From: Latilactobacillus sakei
GTDB taxonomy: Bacteria; Bacillota; Bacilli; Lactobacillales; Lactobacillaceae
Direction of reading: 5' to 3'
DNA length: 64,000 nucleotides
Assembly (NCBI GenBank): GCA_002953655.1
Contig: CP025839.1
Coordinates: 1,674,001-1,738,000 of the forward strand
The position numbers and the translations under genes were made by a program. Below are positions 1 through 9,125 of this stretch, in pieces; the stretch's first letter is position 1, and every line of letters starts with the position of its first letter. The notes below the pieces were generated by a model. It worked only from the letters and a program-made list of their open reading frames with translations. It did no database searches and was not told the DNA's origin.

Positions 1-917
1 CGGACTTCTTTCTCTTTACTATCATTTTTAGAGACTGCTAAATTACCAACTGAAGCAGATACCGCAGACACTGCCTGTGTCAGTATTGCGGTAAGTCCTG
101 TTGTTATCAAAGTATAATTTGCATATTTACCAACGGTAGCTAACCCCAAGAAAAACGAAATCACCAAATTATCAGTACCATTTACAACAACTCCACCTAA
201 TTTAGCAGAAATCATTCCAGTTACATTCTTTTTAAAATATTTTAAAACATCTTTATCAACAGAAATATTAAAATCTTTCAAATATGGATATTTTTTATCA
301 ACTAATCTTGAGATATTAATATTTGAAAAAAGATTTGCCAACAACTGAATAATCAAATAAATATAAAAATTAGGATATACAATTAAAAATACAATTTGAA
401 TAATCTGTTGTCCAACGCTAAATCCCACTGTATTAATGGTATTAATATAACCTTCCTGGTTTGCAATTAATAACGTCCTTTTATAGCTTAATAGGTATGT
501 TGAAATCGTCCCCATCAACGCTAGGAAGAAAAACAACCACAATTGCATATCGCTAAATACCGGCTTATGAATTAGATTAGGGATAAATGGCATAAGAACT
601 ACGCCACCTAATAAAACGATGATAGCGATCATTCTATACCATTTTTTTAATAATCTCATGATTGCAGATACTTGTGCCTTATTATTATCAGCTAAAGGCT
701 TAAATAACGAAAACGTTATCGCGTTTCCAACGCCCAGTTCTGCTAAATTTAACATGCTTAATAAATTTACAAAAAGTCCATTTAATCCTAGATATTCGCT
801 ACCCAAAGTTTTTATAAAAATTGTTCTTGATACAAATTGTGCCAATATTAATACCACTTGCGCTATAGTTGCTACCGATGAATTAACTAATGCAGCCTTG
901 CTTCTCGATTTATTCAT
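1..917 (-). CDS. Polysaccharide flippase (Wzx-like), 3' end cut by window edge
   Basis: This is the N-terminal ~305 residues of a multi-spanning membrane protein read leftward and running off base 1. The translation opens MNKSRSKAALVNSSVATIAQ, followed by hydrophobic segments and a GLNGLFVNLLSMLNLAELG stretch typical of the MATE/MOP-superfamily polysaccharide exporters of Gram-positive capsule and EPS loci. It would flip undecaprenyl-linked repeat units across the membrane. The upstream glycosyltransferase stop lies inside this gene's start (ATGATGAATAA), so translation is probably coupled. GGAGG sits 5 nt before the second ATG at 917. Very A+T-rich like its neighbours. The family call rests on topology and position. 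Confidence 0.8.
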   Translation of the reverse strand, partial: MNKSRSKAALVNSSVATIAQVVLILAQFVSRTIFIKTLGSEYLGLNGLFVNLLSMLNLAELGVGNAITFSLFKPLADNNKAQVSAIMRLLKKWYRMIAIIVLLGGVVLMPFIPNLIHKPVFSDMQLWLFFFLALMGTISTYLLSYKRTLLIANQEGYINTINTVGFSVGQQIIQIVFLIVYPNFYIYLIIQLLANLFSNINISRLVDKKYPYLKDFNISVDKDVLKYFKKNVTGMISAKLGGVVVNGTDNLVISFFLGLATVGKYANYTLITTGLTAILTQAVSAVSASVGNLAVSKNDSKEKEV

Positions 918-1980
918 CATTGCCTCCACCTAATACACTTATAAATTTATCTCCTGATTTAGTTAAAGAAAATTTATTAGCGACATCTATTCCATTATTA
1001 ACAAGCAACTGTCTATATTTTTTATCTTCTAATAGTTTTATAATACCTTGATACATTGCTTCTTTATTATTCTCAACGATAACAGCAGACTGTCCATTTG
1101 TAGCGTATTCTGTAATACCACCATTATTCACCGATACTACTGCTGCTCCATGATACATAGCCTCTAGGCCTGTCAATCCCCAACCTTCACTACTACTTGG
1201 CATAAAATAAATAGCAGACTTCCCATAAATATTATTTGATAAGCATTCTGAATCTGCATTTAAGTAACTCTCAGAAATTATACTTTCGCCTGAATTTGCA
1301 GCTCCAAATTCAATAATTTTCAAATCAGGAAATACATCTTTAACCTTTTTTAATACTTCTAATCCAATCGAAGATTGCTTGTCTGGATTAGTATGCCATA
1401 AAAAAGATACTATATTTTCTCTTTGATTATTAGGTAGTAAATTAGTTATATTAAATTCATTATGATCAATGAAATTAGTTATTAAAGTTGCTTTAACATC
1501 TAATTCTCTTGCTTTTTTTTGTAACCATTTTGAAATTACAATATTATTTAGCCCTAGTCTCCATGTATCTTCAATATCTTTTTTAGTTGCTGAGGGGTCA
1601 AACGACTCAAACGCCTGGATAAAATAGAATTTGTGTTTTTCTTTAACGTTAGATGCCAATACCAAGCGGGCAGTTGACCAATGGGTTGCTATTACAGTTC
1701 CATGATTTATATTCCTAATAGTATTACTGGAAACATCAAAATGCACATGAATATTGCTCCGTAAATTAAACCACGAAATGTGTCTATAAATATTTTGTTT
1801 TAGAACTAATCCACTAATTTTTGCGCGCCATAGATTTAGACTATTAAATTTAGCATTAATCACAAAGTAAATATGTACATCATGTCCTTTATCACTAAAA
1901 TAATTAGCATATTGAAACACTACTTTATATCCTCCCATAGGAGTATTAGTAGATCTAGGCAACACAAAATTAATTCTCAT
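910..1980 (-). CDS. GT4-family glycosyltransferase (EPS locus)
   Basis: A 356-residue GT-B fold glycosyltransferase. The C-terminal half carries the retaining GT4 signature: SSSEGWGLTGLEAMYHGAAV holds the E-x7-E pattern, followed by a VNNGGITEY segment that contacts the nucleotide-sugar. The N-terminus has the GGYKVVFQYANYFSDKGHDV pattern of the acceptor-side Rossmann domain. It should add one sugar to the lipid-linked repeat unit on the cytoplasmic face. Sugar and linkage cannot be read. AGGAGA precedes the ATG by 7 nt; the start overlaps the upstream glycosyltransferase by 11 nt and the end overlaps the flippase start. Confidence 0.85.
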   Translation of the reverse strand: MRINFVLPRSTNTPMGGYKVVFQYANYFSDKGHDVHIYFVINAKFNSLNLWRAKISGLVLKQNIYRHISWFNLRSNIHVHFDVSSNTIRNINHGTVIATHWSTARLVLASNVKEKHKFYFIQAFESFDPSATKKDIEDTWRLGLNNIVISKWLQKKARELDVKATLITNFIDHNEFNITNLLPNNQRENIVSFLWHTNPDKQSSIGLEVLKKVKDVFPDLKIIEFGAANSGESIISESYLNADSECLSNNIYGKSAIYFMPSSSEGWGLTGLEAMYHGAAVVSVNNGGITEYATNGQSAVIVENNKEAMYQGIIKLLEDKKYRQLLVNNGIDVANKFSLTKSGDKFISVLGGGNDE

Positions 1981-2914
1981 TTTTAGTTCTCCTGTTATTC
2001 AGGCTTTGTCTAAATTCCTTGAATTTTATATCATCCTCTGGTCGATACTTAATCCCGTCTACAATGCCCTTCCAGGCCGATATCAATTTCTTAACTCTAG
2101 GTCCTGAATACACTAAAATTCTTCTAGACTGAATCATACTAACAATTACCTGATACTTGTGACGTCTAAATTCCGGATATCGCTTAGAATATATAATAGT
2201 ATTACGTTGAATATAATATTCCCGAAATGCGGAATGGTCTGAAAAAATAGCTTTTTTAGGAAATAACAAAAGCCTTGATAACATAGGTTTTTGAATAACA
2301 TCCCCAACCGCATGATCCATAACTACATTATTAACCTGCCAAATTTTGTAACCTGCTAACAATAGTTTAGCATTAAAATCAAAATCAACTTGATCAATAA
2401 ACATCCATTCATCATAGCCTTGTACAGCTCTCCATGCTTTAATATTGACTAAATTTCCAGAGGCGATTACCATTTTTTTCTGCACAACTTGGTCATATCG
2501 TTCATCTAATTTGTTTTTTCTTTGTTCTTCTGTCCACTTGGAATCATTATATTGCGCTGCTAATATTCCAGTATCTTTGTCTTCATATTGACTAGTTGCT
2601 TTTAGTTTTTGAATAGATTTCTCTGCCATTTCAGAGTCTTGATCAAGTGTAACTACCCAATTAAATCCTAAATCATCTAAACTTGAAATCGCTCTATTCT
2701 GTGCAGCTGCAATACCTAAATTTTGTCCAAGATCAATTATATCTACATTCATTTTCAATACTTGTAACAATTCTTTTATATCATCTAAATTATTCGATCC
2801 ATTATCTACAATTACAACTCTATCAACCTGATTATAAATCGCATTAATATTTCTTTTTAATCCATTTATATCTGGATTAAAAGTAACTATAATTGCGCCA
2901 ACTTCATTACTCAA
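1970..2914 (-). CDS. GT2-family glycosyltransferase, rhamnosyltransferase-like
   Basis: A 314-residue GT-A glycosyltransferase. The start has the GT2 nucleotide-binding strand (AIIVTFNPDINGLKRNINA, then VVIVDNGSNN), and the metal-binding acidic motif is in VVTLDQDSEM. Overall it resembles the dTDP-rhamnosyltransferases of O-antigen and EPS loci (COG1216); rhamnose is inference only. The first codon is TTG: the better placed AGGGG lies 8 nt upstream, inside the end of the polymerase gene, so the genes are tightly packed. A+T-rich. Confidence 0.83.
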   Translation of the reverse strand: MSNEVGAIIVTFNPDINGLKRNINAIYNQVDRVVIVDNGSNNLDDIKELLQVLKMNVDIIDLGQNLGIAAAQNRAISSLDDLGFNWVVTLDQDSEMAEKSIQKLKATSQYEDKDTGILAAQYNDSKWTEEQRKNKLDERYDQVVQKKMVIASGNLVNIKAWRAVQGYDEWMFIDQVDFDFNAKLLLAGYKIWQVNNVVMDHAVGDVIQKPMLSRLLLFPKKAIFSDHSAFREYYIQRNTIIYSKRYPEFRRHKYQVIVSMIQSRRILVYSGPRVKKLISAWKGIVDGIKYRPEDDIKFKEFRQSLNNRRTKNEN

Positions 2915-2918
2915 TTTT

Positions 2919-4025
2919 TTATCCCCTAATAATAATATTTTGATTAATAATTCTCATTATATACGGTAATTGATCGCCAATTTTATAAATACCAAAAACT
3001 TGAATGACCATTATTACAATACCTATAATTGACGCTGATGCAACATTAAAATATCGAGTAGTCACGGAAATTTTTTCGTTATTAAAAATAATTACAGTCC
3101 AAATAAAATAAAATAAACTAACATTTCTAATTAATCTAATATAATCAACTGTTACAGTCATCAATAGAATAGATAATGCAGCTAAAATTAACATCCATAA
3201 TAGCGGACGATATTCAACTCTTAAGATTTCATTTTCTACAATCGATTTCTTATTAAAAACTGGGAAAAGAGATATGATAATCGCTAATACTAACATTGCA
3301 ATCCAAACTTTATTAACAGCTGAGTTGGAATAGACATTAGTTAAATTATTAGCTAGTGATTCTCTTCCACTAAATAATTTTGTTATCAATACAGATAAAG
3401 AGATTAATATTCCCTTCCCAAATGCTACAAATATTATACTCAAGCCATAAATAATTAATGAAGCATATTTATAATAAGTAAATTCCCTATTTCTAAATAA
3501 ATAAGTAAATATTGGAATGACAATAAATATCAATCCCAAACTATGGAATAGTGATGATATCCAGACAATTATAATTGCAACAAAGTATCGCCAATTGTCA
3601 TCTTTTTTCAAAACTACAACCATCCATGTAATTATAGCAATCATTAATGTGTTTCTTACTTGGATAGACTCTAGCGGATACATTGAAATACCATATAGAA
3701 AAGATACTAAGGCAACATTTTCAGTCAACTTAACAATGCCCATGAATAGAATGAAATACGTAATTAAACAGAACGCTAATCTAAAATTCTCATAAGTAAC
3801 ACCGTAATTCTTAGCCGTCTGGGCAAAGTACGTGTATCCCTGTTCAAAATTACTCCATTTCATATCGAAACTCGCCAAATATAATTTATAGTCAGCATTA
3901 TGTCTAATATCTGCTATCCCACTGTAAAACCCAAGTGTCATAAAAGTTAGCAAACCACTTGTCCTCTGAAATTTTTTTAAAAGTCCAAAGATTAAACTCT
4001 GTGCTAATATCAATATAATAATCAT
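2919..4025 (-). CDS. EpsG/Wzy-type polysaccharide polymerase
   Basis: A 368-residue integral membrane protein with about ten hydrophobic segments. The N-terminal pattern of a short TM pair followed by GIADIRHNADYKLYLASFD resembles the EpsG family, which polymerises EPS repeat units outside the membrane in the Wzx/Wzy pathway. A charged loop near residues 95-130 and the C-terminal TM cluster fit. It sits between LicD and glycosyltransferase genes, the usual place for a polymerase. Sequence conservation is low in this family, so position and topology carry much of the call. Confidence 0.78.
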   Translation of the reverse strand: MIIILILAQSLIFGLLKKFQRTSGLLTFMTLGFYSGIADIRHNADYKLYLASFDMKWSNFEQGYTYFAQTAKNYGVTYENFRLAFCLITYFILFMGIVKLTENVALVSFLYGISMYPLESIQVRNTLMIAIITWMVVVLKKDDNWRYFVAIIIVWISSLFHSLGLIFIVIPIFTYLFRNREFTYYKYASLIIYGLSIIFVAFGKGILISLSVLITKLFSGRESLANNLTNVYSNSAVNKVWIAMLVLAIIISLFPVFNKKSIVENEILRVEYRPLLWMLILAALSILLMTVTVDYIRLIRNVSLFYFIWTVIIFNNEKISVTTRYFNVASASIIGIVIMVIQVFGIYKIGDQLPYIMRIINQNIIIRG

Positions 4026-4036
4026 TCTATAATCCT

Positions 4037-4879
4037 TTAATTATTAGATTTTAAAATATAGTGTCTGGCGCTAAATGCTTCTTCTTCAGATAACTCTCTA
4101 AAACCACCATAAACAGTCTTTATATAGCATTCCGTATCTTCTGGTCCATTTACTTCTATTCCTCTAAATGGATACTTCTTTAGTGATCCCCAAATTTCCG
4201 TCGGAATCATTTCTTTATCTTTATACGCTCCCATGTAAGTTCCTGCAAATAAACTATTTTCAATTGAATATTTTGAAAGGTTATTATCAATTTTATACTT
4301 AATAGTCTGTGGATTTAGTTTACTTCCGAATGGCTTTGACAGCTTCAATACTTTAATAAGGAATTTTTGACCAATACTTCGTTGCTTTAACATATTTATA
4401 GAGCTAGCATAATGCCATGATAAAAGACTTCTGTAAAAAAGAAGTTTATAAAAAAAGACTTTTCTTAAAAAAGGATTATTAGGTGTTCCATCCAATGGTG
4501 CTATATCAATTGACGGATGAGAAATTTTTTGTTCTGGATCACTAACTTCCACAATATCGATTGATGTATTCTCAACTCTAATAATTGTATACTTAAACTC
4601 TTCGTCTAAAGTATAGTGTTTCACTCTATATTCTGCTGGCATTTCCGTATATATGCTATTCAAAAATCTAGTGTAATCTTCTCTAGGCATACTCAAGTCA
4701 ATATCGTCATCATATGGGATGAAGTCTTTATAATAGTTAGCTCCAAGAACGGTTCCACCCGTTATAGTATAATTTAAATTGTTCTTTTCAAATACTTTCA
4801 ATAATTCAATTAATACTTCATATTCTTTATCTTGAATATCTTTTAAACCTACTCTACGACTATCAGAATTACAGTCCAT
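4037..4879 (-). CDS. LicD family phosphotransferase (EPS locus)
   Basis: A 280-residue LicD-like protein. The diagnostic N-terminal region is present: NYTITGGTVLGANYYKDFIP directly followed by YDDDIDLSMPR, the metal-binding acidic cluster of the nucleotidyltransferase-like fold. LicD proteins transfer phosphocholine, ribitol-phosphate or similar groups onto glycans, so this EPS may carry a phosphate-linked substituent. No choline uptake or activation genes are in the window, so the donor is unknown. GGAGGGG precedes the ATG. Located between polymerase and glycosyltransferase genes, all leftward. Confidence 0.85.
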   Translation of the reverse strand: MDCNSDSRRVGLKDIQDKEYEVLIELLKVFEKNNLNYTITGGTVLGANYYKDFIPYDDDIDLSMPREDYTRFLNSIYTEMPAEYRVKHYTLDEEFKYTIIRVENTSIDIVEVSDPEQKISHPSIDIAPLDGTPNNPFLRKVFFYKLLFYRSLLSWHYASSINMLKQRSIGQKFLIKVLKLSKPFGSKLNPQTIKYKIDNNLSKYSIENSLFAGTYMGAYKDKEMIPTEIWGSLKKYPFRGIEVNGPEDTECYIKTVYGGFRELSEEEAFSARHYILKSNN

Positions 4880-4888
4880 TTTCCCCTC

Positions 4889-5755
4889 CTAATTTTTCCC
4901 TTTACGTGTTCCTGACTTATACCCTAAATACTTAACGCCTGTTCTCATAATTGAATAGGGAATTTTAAGTGGTTTATTATTTCTAATTAAATATTTCCAT
5001 TCTGAAAAAACAGATTTTAAACCTTCTTTCTCGTTTGTACCAAATTCTTCTTGTATCCATTTATTTTGTCCATGGAACTCACCTATACTTTGGTACCTTC
5101 TAAACTGATCTTTGAGCGTATAGCTATGTGAATGTATTACAATTGCTTTAGAGCAATATCCAACTGTATAACCAGCCTTCACGACTTTCGCTGCCATATA
5201 CATATCTTCTGAAAAATTTAATTTTTCTGGAAAATTATTTACTTCTAATAAAACAGCTCTTCTATAGATTGCAAAAGCATCAGATGAAAAAACAGTTTTG
5301 ATTCCAAGCTGCTCTTTATCGGCATAAGATTTTTCCATATCATAATCAGGATAATTGAAGCTTCTATCTTTTTTTTCAAAAATATCGGTTTTATTCATAT
5401 CAACAGACTGTTTTCCATACGCAATAGCCATAATAGGATGTTCCGCTATATATTTCACTAAATTCTCTAATGCCGTAGGTTCAACATAAACATCTTGAGT
5501 CATATAAATAATATAATCACAATCAGATAATATCTCAGATATTTTTTTTCTAACTAACCCATGCGTAAATGTTTTCTGCTGTATACTGTATATTTCAAAG
5601 TTTTTATCTTTTGCAATTGCGACTGTCTGATCCTTGGATTCAGAATCAACAATTATTTTTCTGTCAATATTTATACTTGATTTAACTATCTTTTCTAATA
5701 CATCATTCAAATTTGTTCCTGCATTATAAGTAGGAATTGCTAATCCAATTTTCAT
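4889..5755 (-). CDS. GT2-family glycosyltransferase (EPS locus)
   Basis: A 288-residue GT-A glycosyltransferase beginning MKIGLAIPTYNAGTNLNDVL, with IIVDSESKDQT and the acidic IIYMTQDVYV segment that stands in for DXD. The NFSEDMYMAAKVVKAGY stretch fits the ED acceptor motif of inverting GT2 enzymes. An in-frame ATG pair upstream at 5785 overlaps the priming-transferase stop but has no ribosome site; GGAGAG lies 7 nt before the ATG at 5755, so that start was chosen. From here leftward base composition becomes markedly A+T-rich. Confidence 0.84.
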   Translation of the reverse strand: MKIGLAIPTYNAGTNLNDVLEKIVKSSINIDRKIIVDSESKDQTVAIAKDKNFEIYSIQQKTFTHGLVRKKISEILSDCDYIIYMTQDVYVEPTALENLVKYIAEHPIMAIAYGKQSVDMNKTDIFEKKDRSFNYPDYDMEKSYADKEQLGIKTVFSSDAFAIYRRAVLLEVNNFPEKLNFSEDMYMAAKVVKAGYTVGYCSKAIVIHSHSYTLKDQFRRYQSIGEFHGQNKWIQEEFGTNEKEGLKSVFSEWKYLIRNNKPLKIPYSIMRTGVKYLGYKSGTRKGKN

Positions 5756-5771
5756 TTCTATTCTCTCCAAC

Positions 5772-6467
5772 TCAGTACGCATCATTTGGCATAATCATAA
5801 TTTTGACTGTTCTGAAGAGAATACCCAAATCATAAACCAAACTACTTTTTCTAATATATTTTAAATCCAATTCAACCATCTCATGGAACCCAATACTATT
5901 ACGACCACTTACCTGCCACAACCCGGTACAACCAGGCTTAACCATTAATCGTTGCCAGTCATAATCGGTATATTCTTTAATTTCTCGTTCCAATGGAGGT
6001 CGTGGTCCAACAAGTGTCATATCACCAACTAAGACGTTCCACAATTGTGGCAATTCGTCAATACTATATTTACGAATAAAATGCCCAACTTTCGTAATCC
6101 TGGGATCTTCTTTCATCTTAAACATAGCACCTTCAACCTCATTATATTTAAGAAGGTCTTTTAATTTTTGATCAGCATCGCTGCACATTGATCTAAACTT
6201 ATACATTTTAAATTTCTTTTGTTTTAAACCCAACCGAGTCTGTGAGTAGAAAACACCACCAGCTGGATCATCAACTTTGATCCAAATCGCAAGTACCAAA
6301 AATAGCGGGCTTAATATAATTAACCCCGCCAAACTGGCAACAATATCGAATAAACGTTTTAGGCCGCGATAAATATATCGCTGATCTAAAACAGCCTGAT
6401 TAAAAAGCATTACTTGGCGCGTATTTTCAATCGACGCCCGACTAGTATCCTGCTTTTGCATCTCCAT
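5772..6467 (-). CDS. Undecaprenyl-phosphate sugar phosphotransferase (priming enzyme)
   Basis: A 231-residue bacterial sugar transferase of the WbaP/WchA C-terminal type. It starts repeat-unit synthesis by moving a sugar-1-phosphate to undecaprenyl phosphate. One membrane helix (LFDIVASLAGLIILSPLFL) is followed by the cytosolic catalytic domain with KMYKFRSMCSDAD, the DELPQLWNVLVGDMTLVGPRP core and the KPGCTGLWQVSGRN motif. It lacks the extra N-terminal TM domain of WbaP. It directly follows the Wze kinase gene, where many lactobacillar EPS loci have a phosphatase gene instead. Confidence 0.92.
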   Translation of the reverse strand: MEMQKQDTSRASIENTRQVMLFNQAVLDQRYIYRGLKRLFDIVASLAGLIILSPLFLVLAIWIKVDDPAGGVFYSQTRLGLKQKKFKMYKFRSMCSDADQKLKDLLKYNEVEGAMFKMKEDPRITKVGHFIRKYSIDELPQLWNVLVGDMTLVGPRPPLEREIKEYTDYDWQRLMVKPGCTGLWQVSGRNSIGFHEMVELDLKYIRKSSLVYDLGILFRTVKIMIMPNDAY

Positions 6468-6489
6468 GCTCTATTTCCCCCAATTTAAA

Positions 6490-7236
6490 CTATTTCTTAG
6501 ACTCTTCGGCACCATAGTAACCACCATAATAGCCACCGTAATAACCGCCTGTATTTTCTGGTTTCACGCGATTCATGATTGTCCCCAAAATCCGTGCGTG
6601 AACCACATCTAATAATTCTTTAGACTTAATAACAGAACGTTTATCAGCAATACCCTGTGGCGCCACTAAAATCGTGCCATCCACTTTGCTTGCTAAGATT
6701 TGTGCATCGGTTACTGAAATAACGGGTGGTGCATCGAAAATGACAAGATCAAAATGTTTCGTTAACTCAATAATTAACTTATCCATCTTCTTCGTATTTA
6801 ACAATTCTGATGGATTCGGTGGTACGACGCCACAAGGTAACACGAATAGATGTTCAACCGGCGTTTTTTGAATCGTTGTATTGAAATCAAATTCATCTTC
6901 AGTCAATAACGAGGTTAATCCTTTTTTGTTAGGGACTTGGAAGGTTTGATGTACTGTGGGACGACGCATATCTGCATCCACCAATAATACATTTACCCCT
7001 TGATCAGCCCAAGTAACCGCGACGTTCGCGCTGATTGTTGATTTACCTTGTGAAGGACCTGATGAGGTAAAAACCAGGCTTCTTAATTTTTGATCAATTG
7101 ATGAGAATTGGATATTCGTCCGGATCGTCCGGAATTGTTCGGCAATCACTGAAGTAGGTGAGGTTAAAGTAATTAACCCCACTCCTTCTTTCATACTATC
7201 TTGATCTAATTTCTTTTCTTTTCTAAATAATCCCAT
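6490..7236 (-). CDS. Wze/CpsD tyrosine autokinase (EPS regulation)
   Basis: A 248-residue BY-kinase. Walker A is SSGPSQGKSTISANVAVTWA, Walker A' is VLLVDADMRRPT, and Walker B is LVIFDAPPV. The C-terminus ends in a repeated GGYYGGYYGGYYG tail, the tyrosine cluster that is autophosphorylated. It works with the membrane activator Wzz encoded 6 nt upstream to control chain length and export. GAGGG lies about 10 nt before the ATG. No cognate phosphatase gene (Wzb or CpsB type) lies in this part of the locus. Confidence 0.92.
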   Translation of the reverse strand: MGLFRKEKKLDQDSMKEGVGLITLTSPTSVIAEQFRTIRTNIQFSSIDQKLRSLVFTSSGPSQGKSTISANVAVTWADQGVNVLLVDADMRRPTVHQTFQVPNKKGLTSLLTEDEFDFNTTIQKTPVEHLFVLPCGVVPPNPSELLNTKKMDKLIIELTKHFDLVIFDAPPVISVTDAQILASKVDGTILVAPQGIADKRSVIKSKELLDVVHARILGTIMNRVKPENTGGYYGGYYGGYYGAEESKK

Positions 7237-7242
7237 GGTTGC

Positions 7243-7983
7243 TTACCCTCTTCTCGATAATGTACTTGTCCGCATAATTGCTTTTTTGATTAAGTCCTTA
7301 GGCGCAATATTATTAACAACCCCTAGGCTAGTTAAACCGAGTTCTTCTGTTAAGAAACTTTCATCTTTAACCGTTTTATCCATTAACTCCCGAATAAAGG
7401 CAATCCCAATACCAATTAATAGCCCTAAGATTAATCCAATTAGAACATTTAATTTATTCTTAGGAGAAACTGGTGTCAAATTAGGTTTCGCCTTTGAAAT
7501 AATCGAGACATTATCGGTCCCACTCATAATTTTAGGGGCTTTCTTTTGGAAAGTTGTCGCTGTCATATTTGCAATGTCAGCCGCTGTATACGCATTATCT
7601 GCTTTAGCTGTTACTGAGAAAACCTGTGAATTTTGATTGTTTGAAATACTAATCATTGATGCAATTTGGTCATCACTTAGTTTACCTGATTTACCGTCAT
7701 TAAGCTTCTTTGCAACCGGGCTCATAATCACAGGTTTTGTAATCAAATCTTTATACGTATTGATCATTTGAACATCTGTTTGAACTTGATTGTATTGAAC
7801 ATTGGCATCCGTATTCTGTTTACGATTGACCAACAATTCTGTCGATGCACTATATTGTGGTGTAATCACAAAAAACGTTAAGATGCCTGCTAGTACTGTA
7901 AAAATCACTGTTGATAAGACGATAAGCCGACTATATTTCCGTAAAATACCAAAAATCTGTTCAATATTAATTGTTTGTTCCAT
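7243..7983 (-). CDS. Wzz-domain chain-length determinant / BY-kinase activator
   Basis: A 246-residue membrane protein with two TM helices: one near residues 20-40 and one in the C-terminal NVLIGLILGLLIGIGIAFI stretch after the proline-containing TPVSPKNK segment that marks Wzz proteins. The extracytoplasmic part between them is the polysaccharide co-polymerase domain. The short cytosolic tail would activate the kinase encoded next. A longer frame opens at 8046, but GGAGG lies 6 nt before the ATG at 7983 and the family usually begins at MEQTINIEQI, so 7983 was chosen. Confidence 0.9.
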   Translation of the reverse strand: MEQTINIEQIFGILRKYSRLIVLSTVIFTVLAGILTFFVITPQYSASTELLVNRKQNTDANVQYNQVQTDVQMINTYKDLITKPVIMSPVAKKLNDGKSGKLSDDQIASMISISNNQNSQVFSVTAKADNAYTAADIANMTATTFQKKAPKIMSGTDNVSIISKAKPNLTPVSPKNKLNVLIGLILGLLIGIGIAFIRELMDKTVKDESFLTEELGLTSLGVVNNIAPKDLIKKAIMRTSTLSRRG

Positions 7984-8069
7984 AATATCCTCCAAGGGTT
8001 GATTACCGCTGTGATACTCGACCACATACGAAAAGAAGTTAATCATTACTGATTAGCTCCCTGCTAGTA

Positions 8070-9041
8070 TTACTTCAAATCTAATTGATTTCTAAGTAGC
8101 GTTGACATGTTTGAAACTTCGTTATCTGACATGACTTGGAAAGATTGGCCATCAATCATCTGACCAGTTCCCTTCAACTGTTTTGTCTTGAAGTTCATTG
8201 CATCCCCATAATTGTGTTGAATGTTCAAGACATCCTTTAGGGTCATATTGGTCTGCATGTTATTCTCTAGAATCTGTAAGAACTTATTATATTGGGTTAC
8301 TAAGTTCAATGAGGTGGCCTTCTTCAAGACCGCTTGAATAATTGCTTGTTGCCGCAGTTGGCGACCAAAATCACCACGTGGATCATCGTAACGCATCCGT
8401 GAGAATTTCAACGCTGTCTCACCATCTAATGTCACTGGACCCTTTTCGAAATGGTGACCTTCATAAGTGAAGTCCAAGTCATTATCGACCGTGACCCCCC
8501 CGACTGCATCAACCAATTGTTCTAAGCCCTTCATATTCATTAAGACATAATAATCAACCGGTACATTCAAAAATGATTGCACGGTATTAATGGCCATTGG
8601 AATCCCACCATATGAATAAGCGGCATTAATTTTCGCCTTTTGTCCGTACCCAGTAATGGTGACCCGTGAATCACGCGCAATACTTAGCATATTGGTCTGT
8701 TTCGTCTGCGGATTGACGGTTGCTAGAATCATCGTATCCGTCCGCCCTTTTTCTGTGCGACCTAACTCACCAGTATCTGTTCCTAATAATAAAATTGAAA
8801 ATGGCGTTTTTTTGTTGAGTTTAACCGCTTGATTGGCTTTACGTTTATTCTGTGTTTTACCTTTAGCCTTGTAAACCGTCTTCGCTGTTTGATCGACATC
8901 ATAGTAGACCTTCGCAGCAAAAGCACCGCCCGCCAAAACCAAGATACCTAAGACCAGTAGAATGATTTTCCATGGGGTCCATGTTTTCTTATGGTGTTTA
9001 TGGTGATGATGACGATGTAGTTCTGGTTCATCTGAATTCAT
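8070..9041 (-). CDS. LytR-CpsA-Psr (LCP) family glycopolymer attachment enzyme
   Basis: A 323-residue membrane-anchored protein at the head of the EPS operon. A short cytosolic tail, one TM helix (IILLVLGILVLAGGAFAA) and an outside LCP domain are visible. Key residues include LLLGTDTGE, the arginine/aspartate pair in GRTDTMILATVNP, SIARDSRV and FSRMRYDDPRGDFGRQ. LCP proteins move lipid-linked glycopolymers onto peptidoglycan. The N-terminal tail is very rich in histidine (HRHHHHKHHKK), which is unusual. AGGAGG precedes the ATG. Confidence 0.93.
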   Translation of the reverse strand: MNSDEPELHRHHHHKHHKKTWTPWKIILLVLGILVLAGGAFAAKVYYDVDQTAKTVYKAKGKTQNKRKANQAVKLNKKTPFSILLLGTDTGELGRTEKGRTDTMILATVNPQTKQTNMLSIARDSRVTITGYGQKAKINAAYSYGGIPMAINTVQSFLNVPVDYYVLMNMKGLEQLVDAVGGVTVDNDLDFTYEGHHFEKGPVTLDGETALKFSRMRYDDPRGDFGRQLRQQAIIQAVLKKATSLNLVTQYNKFLQILENNMQTNMTLKDVLNIQHNYGDAMNFKTKQLKGTGQMIDGQSFQVMSDNEVSNMSTLLRNQLDLK

Positions 9042-9087
9042 GTCTAACTTTCCTCCTCAAGGTGTACGATACGAGAATAATAATTAC

Positions 9088-9116
9088 ATTATAGGTTAAT
9101 CAATGTTAAAAAGAAA
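9088..9116 (-). promoter_or_regulatory. Candidate promoter of the EPS operon
   Basis: A TATAAT -10 box (plus-strand 9088-9093) lies about 45 bp upstream of the LCP start. The matching -35 region is weak (TTCTTT about 16 bp away), which fits an activator-dependent promoter; see the direct repeat just upstream. Confidence 0.5.
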
Positions 9117-9125
9117 TCACTTTTT

